From Flavobacteriales bacterium (GTDB lineage: Bacteria; Bacteroidota; Bacteroidia; Flavobacteriales; TMED113), in NCBI GenBank assembly GCA_002722215.1, contig PBKX01000014.1, forward strand, positions 34,111-75,285: 41,175 bases of DNA. The letters run 5' to 3'. The position numbers were made by a program, and so were the translations under genes. The notes under the pieces are model-generated. The model saw only the letters and a list, made by a program, of their open reading frames with translations, ran no database searches and was not told the DNA's origin. Shown one piece after another: positions 1 through 7,760 of this stretch. The first letter of the stretch is position 1. Every line of letters begins with the position of its first letter.

Positions 1-1230
1 TTTTTAATTTACAAAGTCAGTCATCGTATCAATGCACAAAGTAGTTTAGTCCAAAAACAATTATCTACTCTGACCAATAGTGTTCAAGAAATTATTTCAT
101 CGATTCGCTTAATTAAATCTTTTGTTCGTGAAAAGATAATTAGAAAGCATTTTAATGATATTTCAGAGAAGTATATGATTGAGAGTATTCAATTATCAAA
201 AATAAATTCTATTTTTTTTCCCTTAATATTACTTTTAGTCGGTGCTAGTATTATCCTGACTGTTTATGTTGGTGGTTTATTAGTTGTTGATCAACTAATC
301 ACAGTTGGTCAAGTTGCAGAATTTATAATTTATGTAAATATGTTGACTTGGCCAGTAACCTCTATTGGGTGGGTTACAGAAGTTATTCAAAGGGCGGCTG
401 CATCACAATCTAGAATTAATGAATTTCTAAATACTACTGATTATACGCCTTTTCATGAAAGTTCTAAAATGAAATTTTCAAATTTCAAATTTATAAAATC
501 TATATCTTTTCTAGATGTGTCATTTAAATATAATGATTCTGCTATTTTTGCTTTAAAGTCGCTAGATTTTCAACTTAAATTCAATGCTCAAAATATAGCT
601 TTTGTTGGTCATGTGGGCTCTGGAAAAACGACGGTGCTACAACTTTTAACTGGTTTGTTGTTGCCATCTTCCGGTAAGATGTTATTTGATAATTTATCAT
701 TCAAAGATTTTCGTTTTGATTTATTTAGACATCATATTTCCTATGTACATCAAGATGTTTTTTTGTTTTCAGATTCTATTAGGAATAATATTCTATTTGG
801 TGTTGAAAATATTCGAGAGGATGAGTTATTAAATGTGTCAGAAAAAATGTGCATATTGGCAGAGATTAAGTCTTTTAAAGATGGTTTTGATACACAAGTC
901 GGTGAGGGAGGCATTATGCTTTCGGGAGGTCAAAAGCAACGTATAGCACTTGCACGTGCAATTATCAGAAAGCCAAAATTTCTAATACTAGATGACGCGT
1001 TATCTAATGTTGATTCTGATACGGAGTGTAAAATCATTAATTATATTAAGTCAGAGCTGAAGAATACAACGATTGTGTTAACCTCAAATCGGTTATCAGT
1101 TTTATCATCATGTGATCAGATTTTTGTTTTAAACTCAGGAAATTTAGTGCAGCAAGGGAGCCATGAAGACTTAATGAAAATAGAGGGAGAGTATAGAAAA
1201 TTATTTTTTAATCAAATGCTTCTACAATAA
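1..1230 (+). CDS. ABC exporter, permease-ATPase fusion (5' truncated by window edge)
   Basis: The track starts this ORF at base 175, but the same frame is open back to base 1, so the gene runs in from outside the window. It is the C-terminal part of a half-size ABC exporter: the end of the transmembrane domain (hydrophobic segments around the track ORF's first 80 residues) followed by a nucleotide-binding domain. The ATPase domain has a Walker A (GHVGSGKTT), the signature LSGGQKQR and a Walker B (FLILDD). It is a family B/MsbA-MdlB type inner-membrane exporter; the substrate cannot be told. Two features are unusual: the catalytic position after Walker B is Asp rather than Glu, and the H-loop reads TSNRLS, with Asn where a switch His is expected. 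The second half of the dimer is not visible. DUF3276 follows 60 bases downstream behind its own promoter. Confidence 0.93.
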   Translation, partial: FLIYKVSHRINAQSSLVQKQLSTLTNSVQEIISSIRLIKSFVREKIIRKHFNDISEKYMIESIQLSKINSIFFPLILLLVGASIILTVYVGGLLVVDQLITVGQVAEFIIYVNMLTWPVTSIGWVTEVIQRAAASQSRINEFLNTTDYTPFHESSKMKFSNFKFIKSISFLDVSFKYNDSAIFALKSLDFQLKFNAQNIAFVGHVGSGKTTVLQLLTGLLLPSSGKMLFDNLSFKDFRFDLFRHHISYVHQDVFLFSDSIRNNILFGVENIREDELLNVSEKMCILAEIKSFKDGFDTQVGEGGIMLSGGQKQRIALARAIIRKPKFLILDDALSNVDSDTECKIINYIKSELKNTTIVLTSNRLSVLSSCDQIFVLNSGNLVQQGSHEDLMKIEGEYRKLFFNQMLLQ

Positions 1231-1233
1231 ATC

Positions 1234-1263
1234 TTTGAATCTAAATATATTTTTATAGATTTG
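1234..1263 (+). promoter_or_regulatory. Bacteroidetes-type promoter for the DUF3276 gene
   Basis: TTTG at 1234-1237 and TAGATTTG at 1256-1263 match the Bacteroidetes -33 (TTG) and -7 (TAnnTTTG) elements, with 18 bases between TTG and the -7 box. Transcription would begin near 1268, giving a leader of about 22 bases before ATG 1291. Confidence 0.7.
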
Positions 1264-1290
1264 CTCAATAACTAATAATTTGAGATAAAA

Positions 1291-1632
1291 ATGGAAGGAA
1301 AAGAAAATTATGAAAGAGAAGAGATTTTTTCAAAATCTGTTCGAGCAGGTAGAAGAACATATTTTTTTGATGTTAGATCTACTAGGGCGGAAGATTATTA
1401 TATGACTATTACTGAAAGTAAAAAATTTAGTAACGACGATGGTTCTGCTCATTATAAGAAGCATAAAATTTATCTATATAAAGAGGATTTTGATCAATTC
1501 GCTGAGGCTTTTAAAGAAGTTTCGGATTTTATTTTTGATAAAAAGGGACGTGATGTAATTACTAATAATGAATCAACTGAAGATTCAAAAGATCCTGAAA
1601 GTTTTTCAGATATTAAATTTGAAGATATTTAG
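1291..1632 (+). CDS. DUF3276 family PUR-alpha-like nucleic-acid-binding protein
   Basis: This 113-residue protein has the hallmarks of the Bacteroidetes DUF3276 family, related to the PUR-alpha/beta/gamma single-stranded DNA/RNA-binding fold. The conserved N-terminal half contains IFSKSVRAGRRTYFFDVR and a central block around DYYMTITESKK. The tail is acidic and low in complexity (ESTEDSKDPESFSD). Length is normal for the family. It is probably a cytosolic nucleic-acid-binding protein; its exact role is not established. It sits alone between its own promoter and a strong terminator, so it is probably monocistronic. Confidence 0.93.
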   Translation: MEGKENYEREEIFSKSVRAGRRTYFFDVRSTRAEDYYMTITESKKFSNDDGSAHYKKHKIYLYKEDFDQFAEAFKEVSDFIFDKKGRDVITNNESTEDSKDPESFSDIKFEDI

Positions 1633-1661
1633 TTTTTGATTATTTGTGTCTTAAGTATTTA

Positions 1662-1690
1662 AAAAAGCGGGAACCCCCGCTTTTTGTTTT
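1662..1690 (+). terminator. Rho-independent terminator, probably bidirectional
   Basis: A perfect 10-bp stem, AAAAAGCGGG (1662-1671) with CCCGCTTTTT (1676-1685), encloses an AACC loop and runs on into T-rich sequence. Read on the minus strand the hairpin also ends in a T-run, so it can stop both the DUF3276 transcript and read-through from the minus-strand SRP RNA. Confidence 0.9.
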
Positions 1691-1695
1691 TTGCC

Positions 1696-1802
1696 AAAAA
1701 AAAAAGGCAAGCTACTTACATCACACCGCTACAACCACCTTATCCTTGCTGTCTTCCGACCCTGGGGAGGTTCGGTAGGAGCTGGTTGTGTAAGACTTGC
1801 CC
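1696..1802 (-). ncRNA. ffs: Bacterial small signal recognition particle RNA (4.5S-like)
   Basis: On the minus strand this stretch carries the conserved SRP domain IV: CCCAGGGTCGGAAGACAGCA, i.e. a GGAA tetraloop closed by GUC/GAC, flanked by the symmetric CAGG/AGCA internal loop that binds Ffh. The flanks pair into a long hairpin: GGCAAG with CTTGCC at the ends, then TTACA with TGTAA, and ACAACCA with TGGTTGT. The mature RNA would be about 97 nt (1706-1802), followed directly by ten T residues that serve as the termination tail. The RNA works with Ffh in co-translational targeting of membrane proteins. The 224-residue track ORF 1691-2365 reads antisense through this gene; that part of the ORF is not a protein. 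Confidence 0.93.
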
Positions 1803-1806
1803 ATAG

Positions 1807-1814
1807 CAAAAGTA
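1807..1814 (-). promoter_or_regulatory. -7 element of the SRP RNA promoter
   Basis: On the minus strand TACTTTTG (TAnnTTTG) ends 4-5 bases before the predicted first base of the SRP RNA (near 1802). This is the spacing expected for a Bacteroidetes -7 box and gives an internal calibration of start-site distance. I do not see a convincing TTG at the usual -33 distance. Confidence 0.6.
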
Positions 1815-1858
1815 ATGTTATTTTAGCATTCTTTCATACTTTCAATGATAAATTTATT

Positions 1859-2365
1859 ATGAATAAAACAATGAAAAATTATTCTTGTTTTCAAGGCCTG
1901 AATCTTGGTTTATTACTTATTTTAGTAACAACTTGTTGTTATTTATATGATTCAGCGATGATTTTACCTCAGCTGAATATTTATTCTTGTAGTTTTATTT
2001 TATTGCTATTAACTTATCCTGTGTTTATATTAAATAGGTTTAAGTTCTGCATTCAACATCGTACGTTTAAAAATTATTTTTCAATTACTTTTTTAGTGAT
2101 GCTAATAGCCTTATTGTTAACAACTATATATTTGTATTTTCTGTATAATTATCTAGATAATACATTAATGTCTGAATATATTGATTATCAATATAATAAA
2201 TGTGTGTTGAGCTCTACTTGTAATATGTCTTTTCAATTGTTTTCAGATTATTATAAAAATACACATTTCTCGATTTTCGGGCAATTTCAGTCATATCTAT
2301 TTAGCTTAATCCCTTGCACACTATACTCAGCAATTATATCTTTGTTAATGAAAACTATTAAGTAG
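1859..2365 (+). CDS. DUF4199-like four-helix membrane protein
   Basis: Only the part of track ORF 1691-2365 after the SRP RNA is protein-like. I place the start at ATG 1859 (MNKTMKNYS), with ATG 1871 as an alternative, giving about 168 residues. Four hydrophobic segments are visible (GLNLGLLLILVTTCCYLY; SFILLLLTYPVFIL; FLVMLIALLLTTIYLYFLY; FSLIPCTLYSAIISLLM), fitting the DUF4199 pattern. In Bacteroidetes such a gene commonly precedes a polyprenyl-phosphate glycosyltransferase, as here, with a 2-base gap (TAGCTATG). Function is unknown; a partner role to the downstream GT2 enzyme is inference. The assignment rests on topology and context, as the sequence itself is divergent. Confidence 0.7.
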   Translation: MNKTMKNYSCFQGLNLGLLLILVTTCCYLYDSAMILPQLNIYSCSFILLLLTYPVFILNRFKFCIQHRTFKNYFSITFLVMLIALLLTTIYLYFLYNYLDNTLMSEYIDYQYNKCVLSSTCNMSFQLFSDYYKNTHFSIFGQFQSYLFSLIPCTLYSAIISLLMKTIK

Positions 2366-2367
2366 CT

Positions 2368-3306
2368 ATGCACTTATCAATTATTATTCCTTTATTTAAC
2401 GAGTCAGAATCTTTAAAGATTCTTGCTGATGAAATTCATTCTGTTTTAAATGATTTGAATTATGTCTATGAAATTATTTTCATTGATGATGGTAGCACGG
2501 ATAATTCTTGGGATATTATCCGTTCTCTGACTTCAGAGACTAATATAAAAGCAATACGATTAAAAAAAAATATAGGCAAGTCAACTGCCTTAGATTTGGG
2601 ATTTTTACATGCAAATGGTAAAGTAGTTATTACGATGGATGCAGATTTACAAGATGACCCTCATGAAATTCCAGCATTGTATAATATGATTATCAATGAT
2701 GGTTATGATTTAGTTTCTGGCTGGAAAAAAAATCGATTAGATCCAATCTCAAAAACAATTCCAACAAAACTTTATAATTGGGCTACTAGGATGATGTCGG
2801 GAATATCTCTCCATGATTTTAATTGTGGTTTGAAAGCGTATTCTTTAGATGTGGTAAAAGCAATTAAATTATCTGGAGAAATGCATAGATATATACCTCT
2901 TTTAGCAAAACATGCAGGGTATGATAAAATTGGCGAAAAAATAATCCATCATAGAAAAAGAACTTATGGTGAAACAAAATATGGTGGTTGGAATCGTTTT
3001 TCTAATGGCCTTCTGGATTTAATTTCGATTTCTTTTTTACATAAATTTGGCAAGGCTCCAATGCATTTGTTTGGATTTTTAGGCATCGTATGCTTTCTAA
3101 TAGGTTTTGTTATTGCCGCATATTTAACATATACTAAAATTATATTATTACAGTTTAATATGACAGATCGACCTTTGTTTTATCTTGGTATGTTGTGTAT
3201 GATTATAGGTACTCAACTATTTTTATCAGGGTTTTTAGGAGAATTAATTATCAGGAATAAACCTGCTAATCATGTTGATAAAATTAGTCAAAAAATAGGA
3301 TTTTAA
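2368..3306 (+). CDS. GT2 family glycosyltransferase, DPM1/GtrB-like with two C-terminal helices
   Basis: This 312-residue protein has an N-terminal GT-A fold: LSIIIPLFNESES at the start, FIDDGSTDNSW near residue 40 and the metal-binding DxD in MDADLQDDP near residue 90. The C-terminal third has two membrane spans (LFGFLGIVCFLIGFVIAAYL and FYLGMLCMIIGTQLFLSGFL), the layout of enzymes that move a sugar from a nucleotide donor to polyprenyl phosphate at the inner membrane. The sugar cannot be told from sequence. It follows the DUF4199-like gene by 2 bases and precedes a GT4 enzyme, forming a glycan-related operon. Confidence 0.92.
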   Translation: MHLSIIIPLFNESESLKILADEIHSVLNDLNYVYEIIFIDDGSTDNSWDIIRSLTSETNIKAIRLKKNIGKSTALDLGFLHANGKVVITMDADLQDDPHEIPALYNMIINDGYDLVSGWKKNRLDPISKTIPTKLYNWATRMMSGISLHDFNCGLKAYSLDVVKAIKLSGEMHRYIPLLAKHAGYDKIGEKIIHHRKRTYGETKYGGWNRFSNGLLDLISISFLHKFGKAPMHLFGFLGIVCFLIGFVIAAYLTYTKIILLQFNMTDRPLFYLGMLCMIIGTQLFLSGFLGELIIRNKPANHVDKISQKIGF

Positions 3307-3310
3307 TGTA

Positions 3311-4468
3311 GTGAAAAAAATTATTATAGGCCCTACTTATCCTCTCAGAGGAGGTATTTCACAGAGCAATTATGCGCTTCAAAGTTATTTTGAAGGCCAA
3401 GGTGAAGATGTGGCTATTGTTTCATATAGTTTACAGTATCCAAAATGGCTTTTTCCGGGTAAAAAACAAACAGTAAATGGTTTAGAAAGGAATGTAAAGA
3501 ATACCTTTAATTTAATTAATACATTAAATCCTTTTTCTTGGGTAAAAGTAGCGCAGTGGATTTCTACTAAAAAACCGAGTTATGTCATAGTCCGATATTG
3601 GCATCCTTATTTTGCTATTTGTTTAAGTTTGATATTGGCTTTAATTCGGAAAAAATCAATATTTATTATTGCTTGGATTGATAATGTGCATCCACACGAA
3701 TCTGTTCCTTTTCAGGATATTTTAACTAGGCTCTTCTTGCGTAATTGTGACGCATTTGTTGTAATGTCAAAATCTGTCCAAAAAGATTTAATAGATTGTC
3801 ACAATATTAGTAATAAGAAGATTGTAGTTTCTCCACATCCTATTTACAATGTTTTTGGTCGGTCAATTAATAAAAATGTTGCAAAAAAAAATCTTGGTAT
3901 ATCAAATCTTTCGATTAAAAATAATGATAAGTATATTTTATTTTTTGGATTGGTAAGAAAATATAAAGGATTAAATCTTTTATTAGAAGTCATGGCGTCA
4001 GAAATAATCCGAAAAATGAATATAAAATTAATTATAGCAGGTGAGTTTTATGATAATAAAGAAAATTACATGAAAAAAATTGATTCATTAGGGATTGGGG
4101 ATCACATTATTATACATGATCATTATATTGGAAATGATGATGTGGTAAATTATTTTTGTGCTTCAGACATTGTAGTTCAACCATATATTACTGCTACTCA
4201 AAGTGGTGTCTCGATGGTTGCTTATAATTTTAACAAACCCATGATTTTAACTGACGTAGGTGGATTGTCAGAGTACCTTGTTCATAAAAAAAACGGATAT
4301 TTAGTAAACCCTAATGTAGAAGATATTGTTTTGGCTTTGGAGGATTATTATGTCAATGATAGAGAGAAGATATTTAGTGATTTCATGATCGCTCAAAGAA
4401 ATGATTATAGTTGGGGTAAATTAGCTAGAACATTTAATGAACTATATAAAACATCAAAATATGCATAA
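3311..4468 (+). CDS. GT4 family glycosyltransferase
   Basis: A 385-residue GT-B enzyme starting at GTG 3311, four bases after the GT2 stop. The N-terminal acceptor domain begins KKIIIGPTYPLRGGISQSN, a glycine-rich loop typical of GT4. The C-terminal donor domain contains ILFFGLVRKYKGLNLLLE and the late motif around ATQSGVSMVAYNFNKPMILTDVGG, equivalent to the E(x7)E region, although the first acidic residue is not evident. It probably acts at the cytoplasmic face on a lipid-linked or surface glycan. The 3' end overlaps the next gene by 8 bases, suggesting translational coupling. Confidence 0.9.
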   Translation: MKKIIIGPTYPLRGGISQSNYALQSYFEGQGEDVAIVSYSLQYPKWLFPGKKQTVNGLERNVKNTFNLINTLNPFSWVKVAQWISTKKPSYVIVRYWHPYFAICLSLILALIRKKSIFIIAWIDNVHPHESVPFQDILTRLFLRNCDAFVVMSKSVQKDLIDCHNISNKKIVVSPHPIYNVFGRSINKNVAKKNLGISNLSIKNNDKYILFFGLVRKYKGLNLLLEVMASEIIRKMNIKLIIAGEFYDNKENYMKKIDSLGIGDHIIIHDHYIGNDDVVNYFCASDIVVQPYITATQSGVSMVAYNFNKPMILTDVGGLSEYLVHKKNGYLVNPNVEDIVLALEDYYVNDREKIFSDFMIAQRNDYSWGKLARTFNELYKTSKYA

Positions 4469-5117
4469 ACTAACACTTTTGATTTTTTTAATTTATAGTT
4501 TTTCAACTGCACAAAATGAATTTAATGCGCAAGGGAAAAGATCTGGCACTTGGTTTGGGTATCATGATAATGGAGGTGTTAAGTATAGCGGAGAATTTAT
4601 TGATGGTAAAGAGACTGGAATTTTCAAGTATTATGATTATAATGGGAATTTGGTTATCCAATTGGAATATGTTGAAAATGGTGTTCGTAGTCAAGCGACT
4701 CTGTATTATTCTAATGGCGCTTTAAAGTCTAAAGGTGAATATCTTAATAAGGAAAAACACGGTTCTTGGCTCTATTATAATCTTGAAGGGAATATTGTTG
4801 GAAAAGAAAATTTTTCAAATGGTTTACTGAACGGAGAGTGTCAATTTTTTTATGAAAGTGGTGTGCTCGCAGAAAAATATAATTATTTCAATAACTTGAG
4901 AGAAGGTGTTTCTGAAATTTATTATCAATCTGGATACCTTAACATGAGAGGTCAATATCATTTAGATGAACTAGAAGGAGACGTAGAATTTTATTATGAT
5001 AAAATTAATCAATTAGAGTCAGTAGGAAAATATAAAATGGGGCTTAAAGATTCAATTTGGATTTTCTTTGATAAAATGGGTGATACATTGGATGTATATG
5101 ACTATAGGCGAGATTAA
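4461..5117 (+). CDS. Secreted MORN-variant repeat protein
   Basis: The track start (4437) lies inside the upstream gene and reads MNYIKHQN before a good signal peptide. I prefer ATG 4461 (MHKLTLLIFLIYSFSTAQ), which leaves a clean signal sequence and a 218-residue product. The mature part is built of repeats of about 22-24 residues of the type GxWxxYHDNGxxKYSGEF / GxLNGECQFFYESGVLAEK, the MORN_2 variant that automatic pipelines often call YwqK-type antitoxin. About seven to eight units are visible. Such repeats are thought to make beta-rich surface or periplasmic proteins. No toxin gene is adjacent, so the antitoxin label has no support here. Confidence 0.85.
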   Translation: MHKLTLLIFLIYSFSTAQNEFNAQGKRSGTWFGYHDNGGVKYSGEFIDGKETGIFKYYDYNGNLVIQLEYVENGVRSQATLYYSNGALKSKGEYLNKEKHGSWLYYNLEGNIVGKENFSNGLLNGECQFFYESGVLAEKYNYFNNLREGVSEIYYQSGYLNMRGQYHLDELEGDVEFYYDKINQLESVGKYKMGLKDSIWIFFDKMGDTLDVYDYRRD

Positions 5118-5136
5118 TTTTTAATGAAAGAATAAT

Positions 5137-5144
5137 TAAATTTG
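5137..5144 (+). promoter_or_regulatory. Putative -7 element before the subtilisin gene
   Basis: TAAATTTG fits TAnnTTTG exactly and ends 9 bases before ATG 5154. With the usual 4-6 base offset to the start site, the mRNA would have a leader of only a few bases. No clear -33 TTG is present at 18 bases. Confidence 0.5.
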
Positions 5145-5153
5145 TAATATAAT

Positions 5154-6749
5154 ATGATAAAATTTTTTTTCCCGTTTTTTATTATTTTTTCATTTTGCTC
5201 TTCGCAGTCTAGTAATTGGTGGATTTTCTTTAATGATAAATCTTGTAGTAAGGATATTAAACTTTCTAATGAATCTATTAATAGAAGATTAATGCAGAAT
5301 ATCCAATTTGATTATCATGATCTGCCTGTTTGTGATGAATATATTACTATTTTAAAAAAACATGATTTAAAGATTCGTCACCAATCTAGGTGGTTGAATG
5401 CGGTTTCAATTAGTCTTGATTCACCTGATTTACTTGAGGATTTGTGGGATTATGATTTTGTAAAATATGTTCGGCCAGTAGCTAAAATGATTAAGAATCA
5501 GGGCCCTATTTTGTATGCTAGGGACATAGATTTATATAATACTGATCATGAAATCAATGCTTTTCCATATGGTATTTCGTTTAATCAAATAGATATGTTA
5601 GGAGGGGTTGCTTTGCACGATGTGGGATTTTTAGGTAGTGGAATTAATATTGCTGTTTTTGATGCTGGTTTTACAGGAGTTGAGTCATTGCCTATCTTTG
5701 AGAATGTATGGAATAATAATCAAATAATTGATATGTATGATTTTGTCGATAATGATGATAATGTGTTCAATGGTAGTGTGCATGGAACTATGGTTTTGTC
5801 AACCATGGCCGGTTATATGTTAGATAGTTTAGTTGGATCAGCTATAGAGTCAAATTATATATTATTGAGAACCGAAGATTCTAATTCGGAAACTTTAGTT
5901 GAAGAAGATAATTGGGCAGCAGCGGCAGAATATGCTGATTCAGTTGGTGCACATATTATTAATTCTTCATTAGGATATACGATTTTATATGATGACACAT
6001 TAAATAGTCATTCATATACTGATATGGATGGTAATTCTACTATTATTACTGTCGCAGCAGATTTAGCTGCTTCGAGAGGTATCTTAGTTGTTAATAGTGC
6101 TGGGAATAGTGGTAATAGTGATTGGTATTATATAGGTGCGCCAGCAGATGGTGATAGTGTGTTGTCTGTTGGTGCTGTTAATAGTTTAGGGCAGGTAGCT
6201 GACTTTAGCTCTAGAGGACCTACTTATGATGGTCGAATAAAACCGAATATTTGCGCACAAGGAGTTAATACTGTTGTTGCCGATTTAGATTCTACAATTA
6301 GATATGGTAATGGCACTTCTTTTTCAGCTCCAATCATTTCAGGTTTATCAGCATGTTTATGGGAGGCACTTTCTTATAATAATCTTGATGTAAATAATAT
6401 GATGCTTTTTTCTGCTATTCAAGAATCTGCTCATTTATTTAATGCTCCAAATGATTCTTTAGGTTATGGTATACCAGATTTCTATCAAGCCTATTTAAAT
6501 AGTTTAGTATTGCCAACTCAAGATATTGATTTCAAATTTTATCCAAATCCATTTCAAGATAATTTAGTGATTTATAATGGAGAAAATACATCGTTTTATA
6601 TCGATGTGTTTGATCTTGTGGGTTTTCCTGTTTATTCTCGAAAAATATCTGCCGAGTATAATAATATTATGTTATCTGATCTCAATTCAGGTCTATATTT
6701 ATTGAAAATCCGAGAACTGGGACAAGTATATTCCATGATTAAACTGTAG
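5154..6749 (+). CDS. Subtilisin-like serine protease (S8) with T9SS type A sorting domain
   Basis: This 531-residue protein starts with a signal peptide (MIKFFFPFFIIFSFCSS). An N-terminal propeptide-like region of about 130 residues is followed by the S8 catalytic domain. The triad is visible: Asp in INIAVFDAGFTG, His in VHGTMVLSTMAG and Ser in GTSFSAPIISGL; the oxyanion region is NSAGNSGNSD. The last 75 residues are a type A Por-secretion sorting domain: they begin FYPNPFQDNLVI and end in SGLYLLKIRELGQVYSMIKL. It should therefore cross the outer membrane by the type IX system and be anchored or released at the surface, probably for extracellular protein digestion. The T9SS plug gene at 20.5-21.9 kb supports a working system. 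Confidence 0.95.
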   Translation: MIKFFFPFFIIFSFCSSQSSNWWIFFNDKSCSKDIKLSNESINRRLMQNIQFDYHDLPVCDEYITILKKHDLKIRHQSRWLNAVSISLDSPDLLEDLWDYDFVKYVRPVAKMIKNQGPILYARDIDLYNTDHEINAFPYGISFNQIDMLGGVALHDVGFLGSGINIAVFDAGFTGVESLPIFENVWNNNQIIDMYDFVDNDDNVFNGSVHGTMVLSTMAGYMLDSLVGSAIESNYILLRTEDSNSETLVEEDNWAAAAEYADSVGAHIINSSLGYTILYDDTLNSHSYTDMDGNSTIITVAADLAASRGILVVNSAGNSGNSDWYYIGAPADGDSVLSVGAVNSLGQVADFSSRGPTYDGRIKPNICAQGVNTVVADLDSTIRYGNGTSFSAPIISGLSACLWEALSYNNLDVNNMMLFSAIQESAHLFNAPNDSLGYGIPDFYQAYLNSLVLPTQDIDFKFYPNPFQDNLVIYNGENTSFYIDVFDLVGFPVYSRKISAEYNNIMLSDLNSGLYLLKIRELGQVYSMIKL

Positions 6750-6751
6750 CT

Positions 6752-7693
6752 ATGAAAAATAGAATTTTAGATTTATTTAGTATTAAATATCCTATTGTCC
6801 AGGCTGGTATGGTTTGGTGTAGTGGTTGGCGTTTAGCTGCTGCTGTGAGTAATTCAGGTGGCTTGGGTGTCATTGGTGCTGGATCTATGAGTCCAGATCT
6901 TTTAAAGGAACATGTTCAGAAATGTCGTTCCAATACTCACAATAATTTTGCAGTTAATATTCCTCTTTTCTCAAAATACACATCTACTCATATTGATATT
7001 ATCATTAAAGAGAATGTTCCTATAGCTTTTACATCTGCAGGTAATCCAGAAATTTGGACTAAAAAATTACAATCTCATGGTATAATTGTTGTACATGTGA
7101 TTTCAAACTTAAAGTTTGCGTTAAAAGCTGTTAATGCAGGTGTAGATGCATTGGTTTGTGAAGGGTTCGAGGCTGGCGGGCATAATGGAAGAGATGAAAC
7201 AACCACCTTCTGTTTAGTCCCATTAATTAAAAAACATGTTACGATTCCAATGATTGCTGCTGGTGGTATTTCTTGTGGCAAATCAATGTTAGCAGCAATC
7301 GTTTTAGGTGCGGATGCTGTTCAAATTGGATCGCGATTTGTTGTGTCGGATGAGAGTTCGGCGCATATTAATTTTAAAAATCAAATTCTTGCGTCAAAAG
7401 AAGGTGATACTATTTTAACCTTAAAAGAATTAACGCCTGTTCGTATGTTAAAGAATAATTTTTACAATAAAATAGAATATGCATATTCAATCAAAGCCAA
7501 TTCAGATATGTTGAAAGAAATATTAGGTAAAGGGCGTGCTAAAAAAGGAATGTTTTTAGGTGATTTAGATGATGGAGAATTAGAAATTGGGCAAGTAGCA
7601 TGTTTGTTAGAGTCGATTCAGCCAGCATCTTTGATTATTCAAGAAATTATTAACGAATTTAATTTTGAAAAAAATAGGTTGATAAAATTATAG
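6752..7693 (+). CDS. Nitronate monooxygenase / FabK-like FMN enzyme
   Basis: This 313-residue TIM-barrel flavoenzyme belongs to the 2-nitropropane dioxygenase/FabK superfamily. The N-terminus has YPIVQAGMVWCS and NSGGLGVIGAGS, the middle has the superfamily block EGFEAGGHNGRD with the active-site His, and the FMN phosphate-binding part is MIAAGGISCGKSM / GADAVQIGSRFVVSDES. Family members oxidise nitronates or, as FabK, act as flavin-dependent enoyl-ACP reductases. Sequence alone does not decide between these. It starts 2 bases after the protease stop (TAGCTATG) and probably shares its transcript. guaB follows behind its own promoter. Confidence 0.88.
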   Translation: MKNRILDLFSIKYPIVQAGMVWCSGWRLAAAVSNSGGLGVIGAGSMSPDLLKEHVQKCRSNTHNNFAVNIPLFSKYTSTHIDIIIKENVPIAFTSAGNPEIWTKKLQSHGIIVVHVISNLKFALKAVNAGVDALVCEGFEAGGHNGRDETTTFCLVPLIKKHVTIPMIAAGGISCGKSMLAAIVLGADAVQIGSRFVVSDESSAHINFKNQILASKEGDTILTLKELTPVRMLKNNFYNKIEYAYSIKANSDMLKEILGKGRAKKGMFLGDLDDGELEIGQVACLLESIQPASLIIQEIINEFNFEKNRLIKL

Positions 7694-7727
7694 TGGTTTT
7701 AAATCTTATTTTTTCTACTATTTTTAT

Positions 7728-7735
7728 TAAATTTG
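7728..7735 (+). promoter_or_regulatory. -7 element before guaB
   Basis: TAAATTTG matches TAnnTTTG and lies 25 bases before ATG 7761, predicting a leader near 20 bases. The -33 position holds only a weak CTTATT. Confidence 0.5.
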
Positions 7736-7760
7736 CACTCATTTTTTATGATGTGTTTCA

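Noticed and set aside
1691-1858. N-terminal extension of the 224-residue ORF (MPKKKGKLLTSHRYNH...)
   Set aside because: It is the antisense translation of the SRP RNA, starts at TTG and precedes the first hydrophobic segment unnaturally.
4503-4725. Two small ORFs (63 aa minus, 69 aa plus) inside the MORN gene
   Set aside because: Repetitive DNA of the MORN gene leaves other frames open; neither has a plausible start or signal.
4461-5117. Toxin-antitoxin module
   Set aside because: YwqK-type naming comes from MORN repeats only; there is a signal peptide and no toxin gene nearby.
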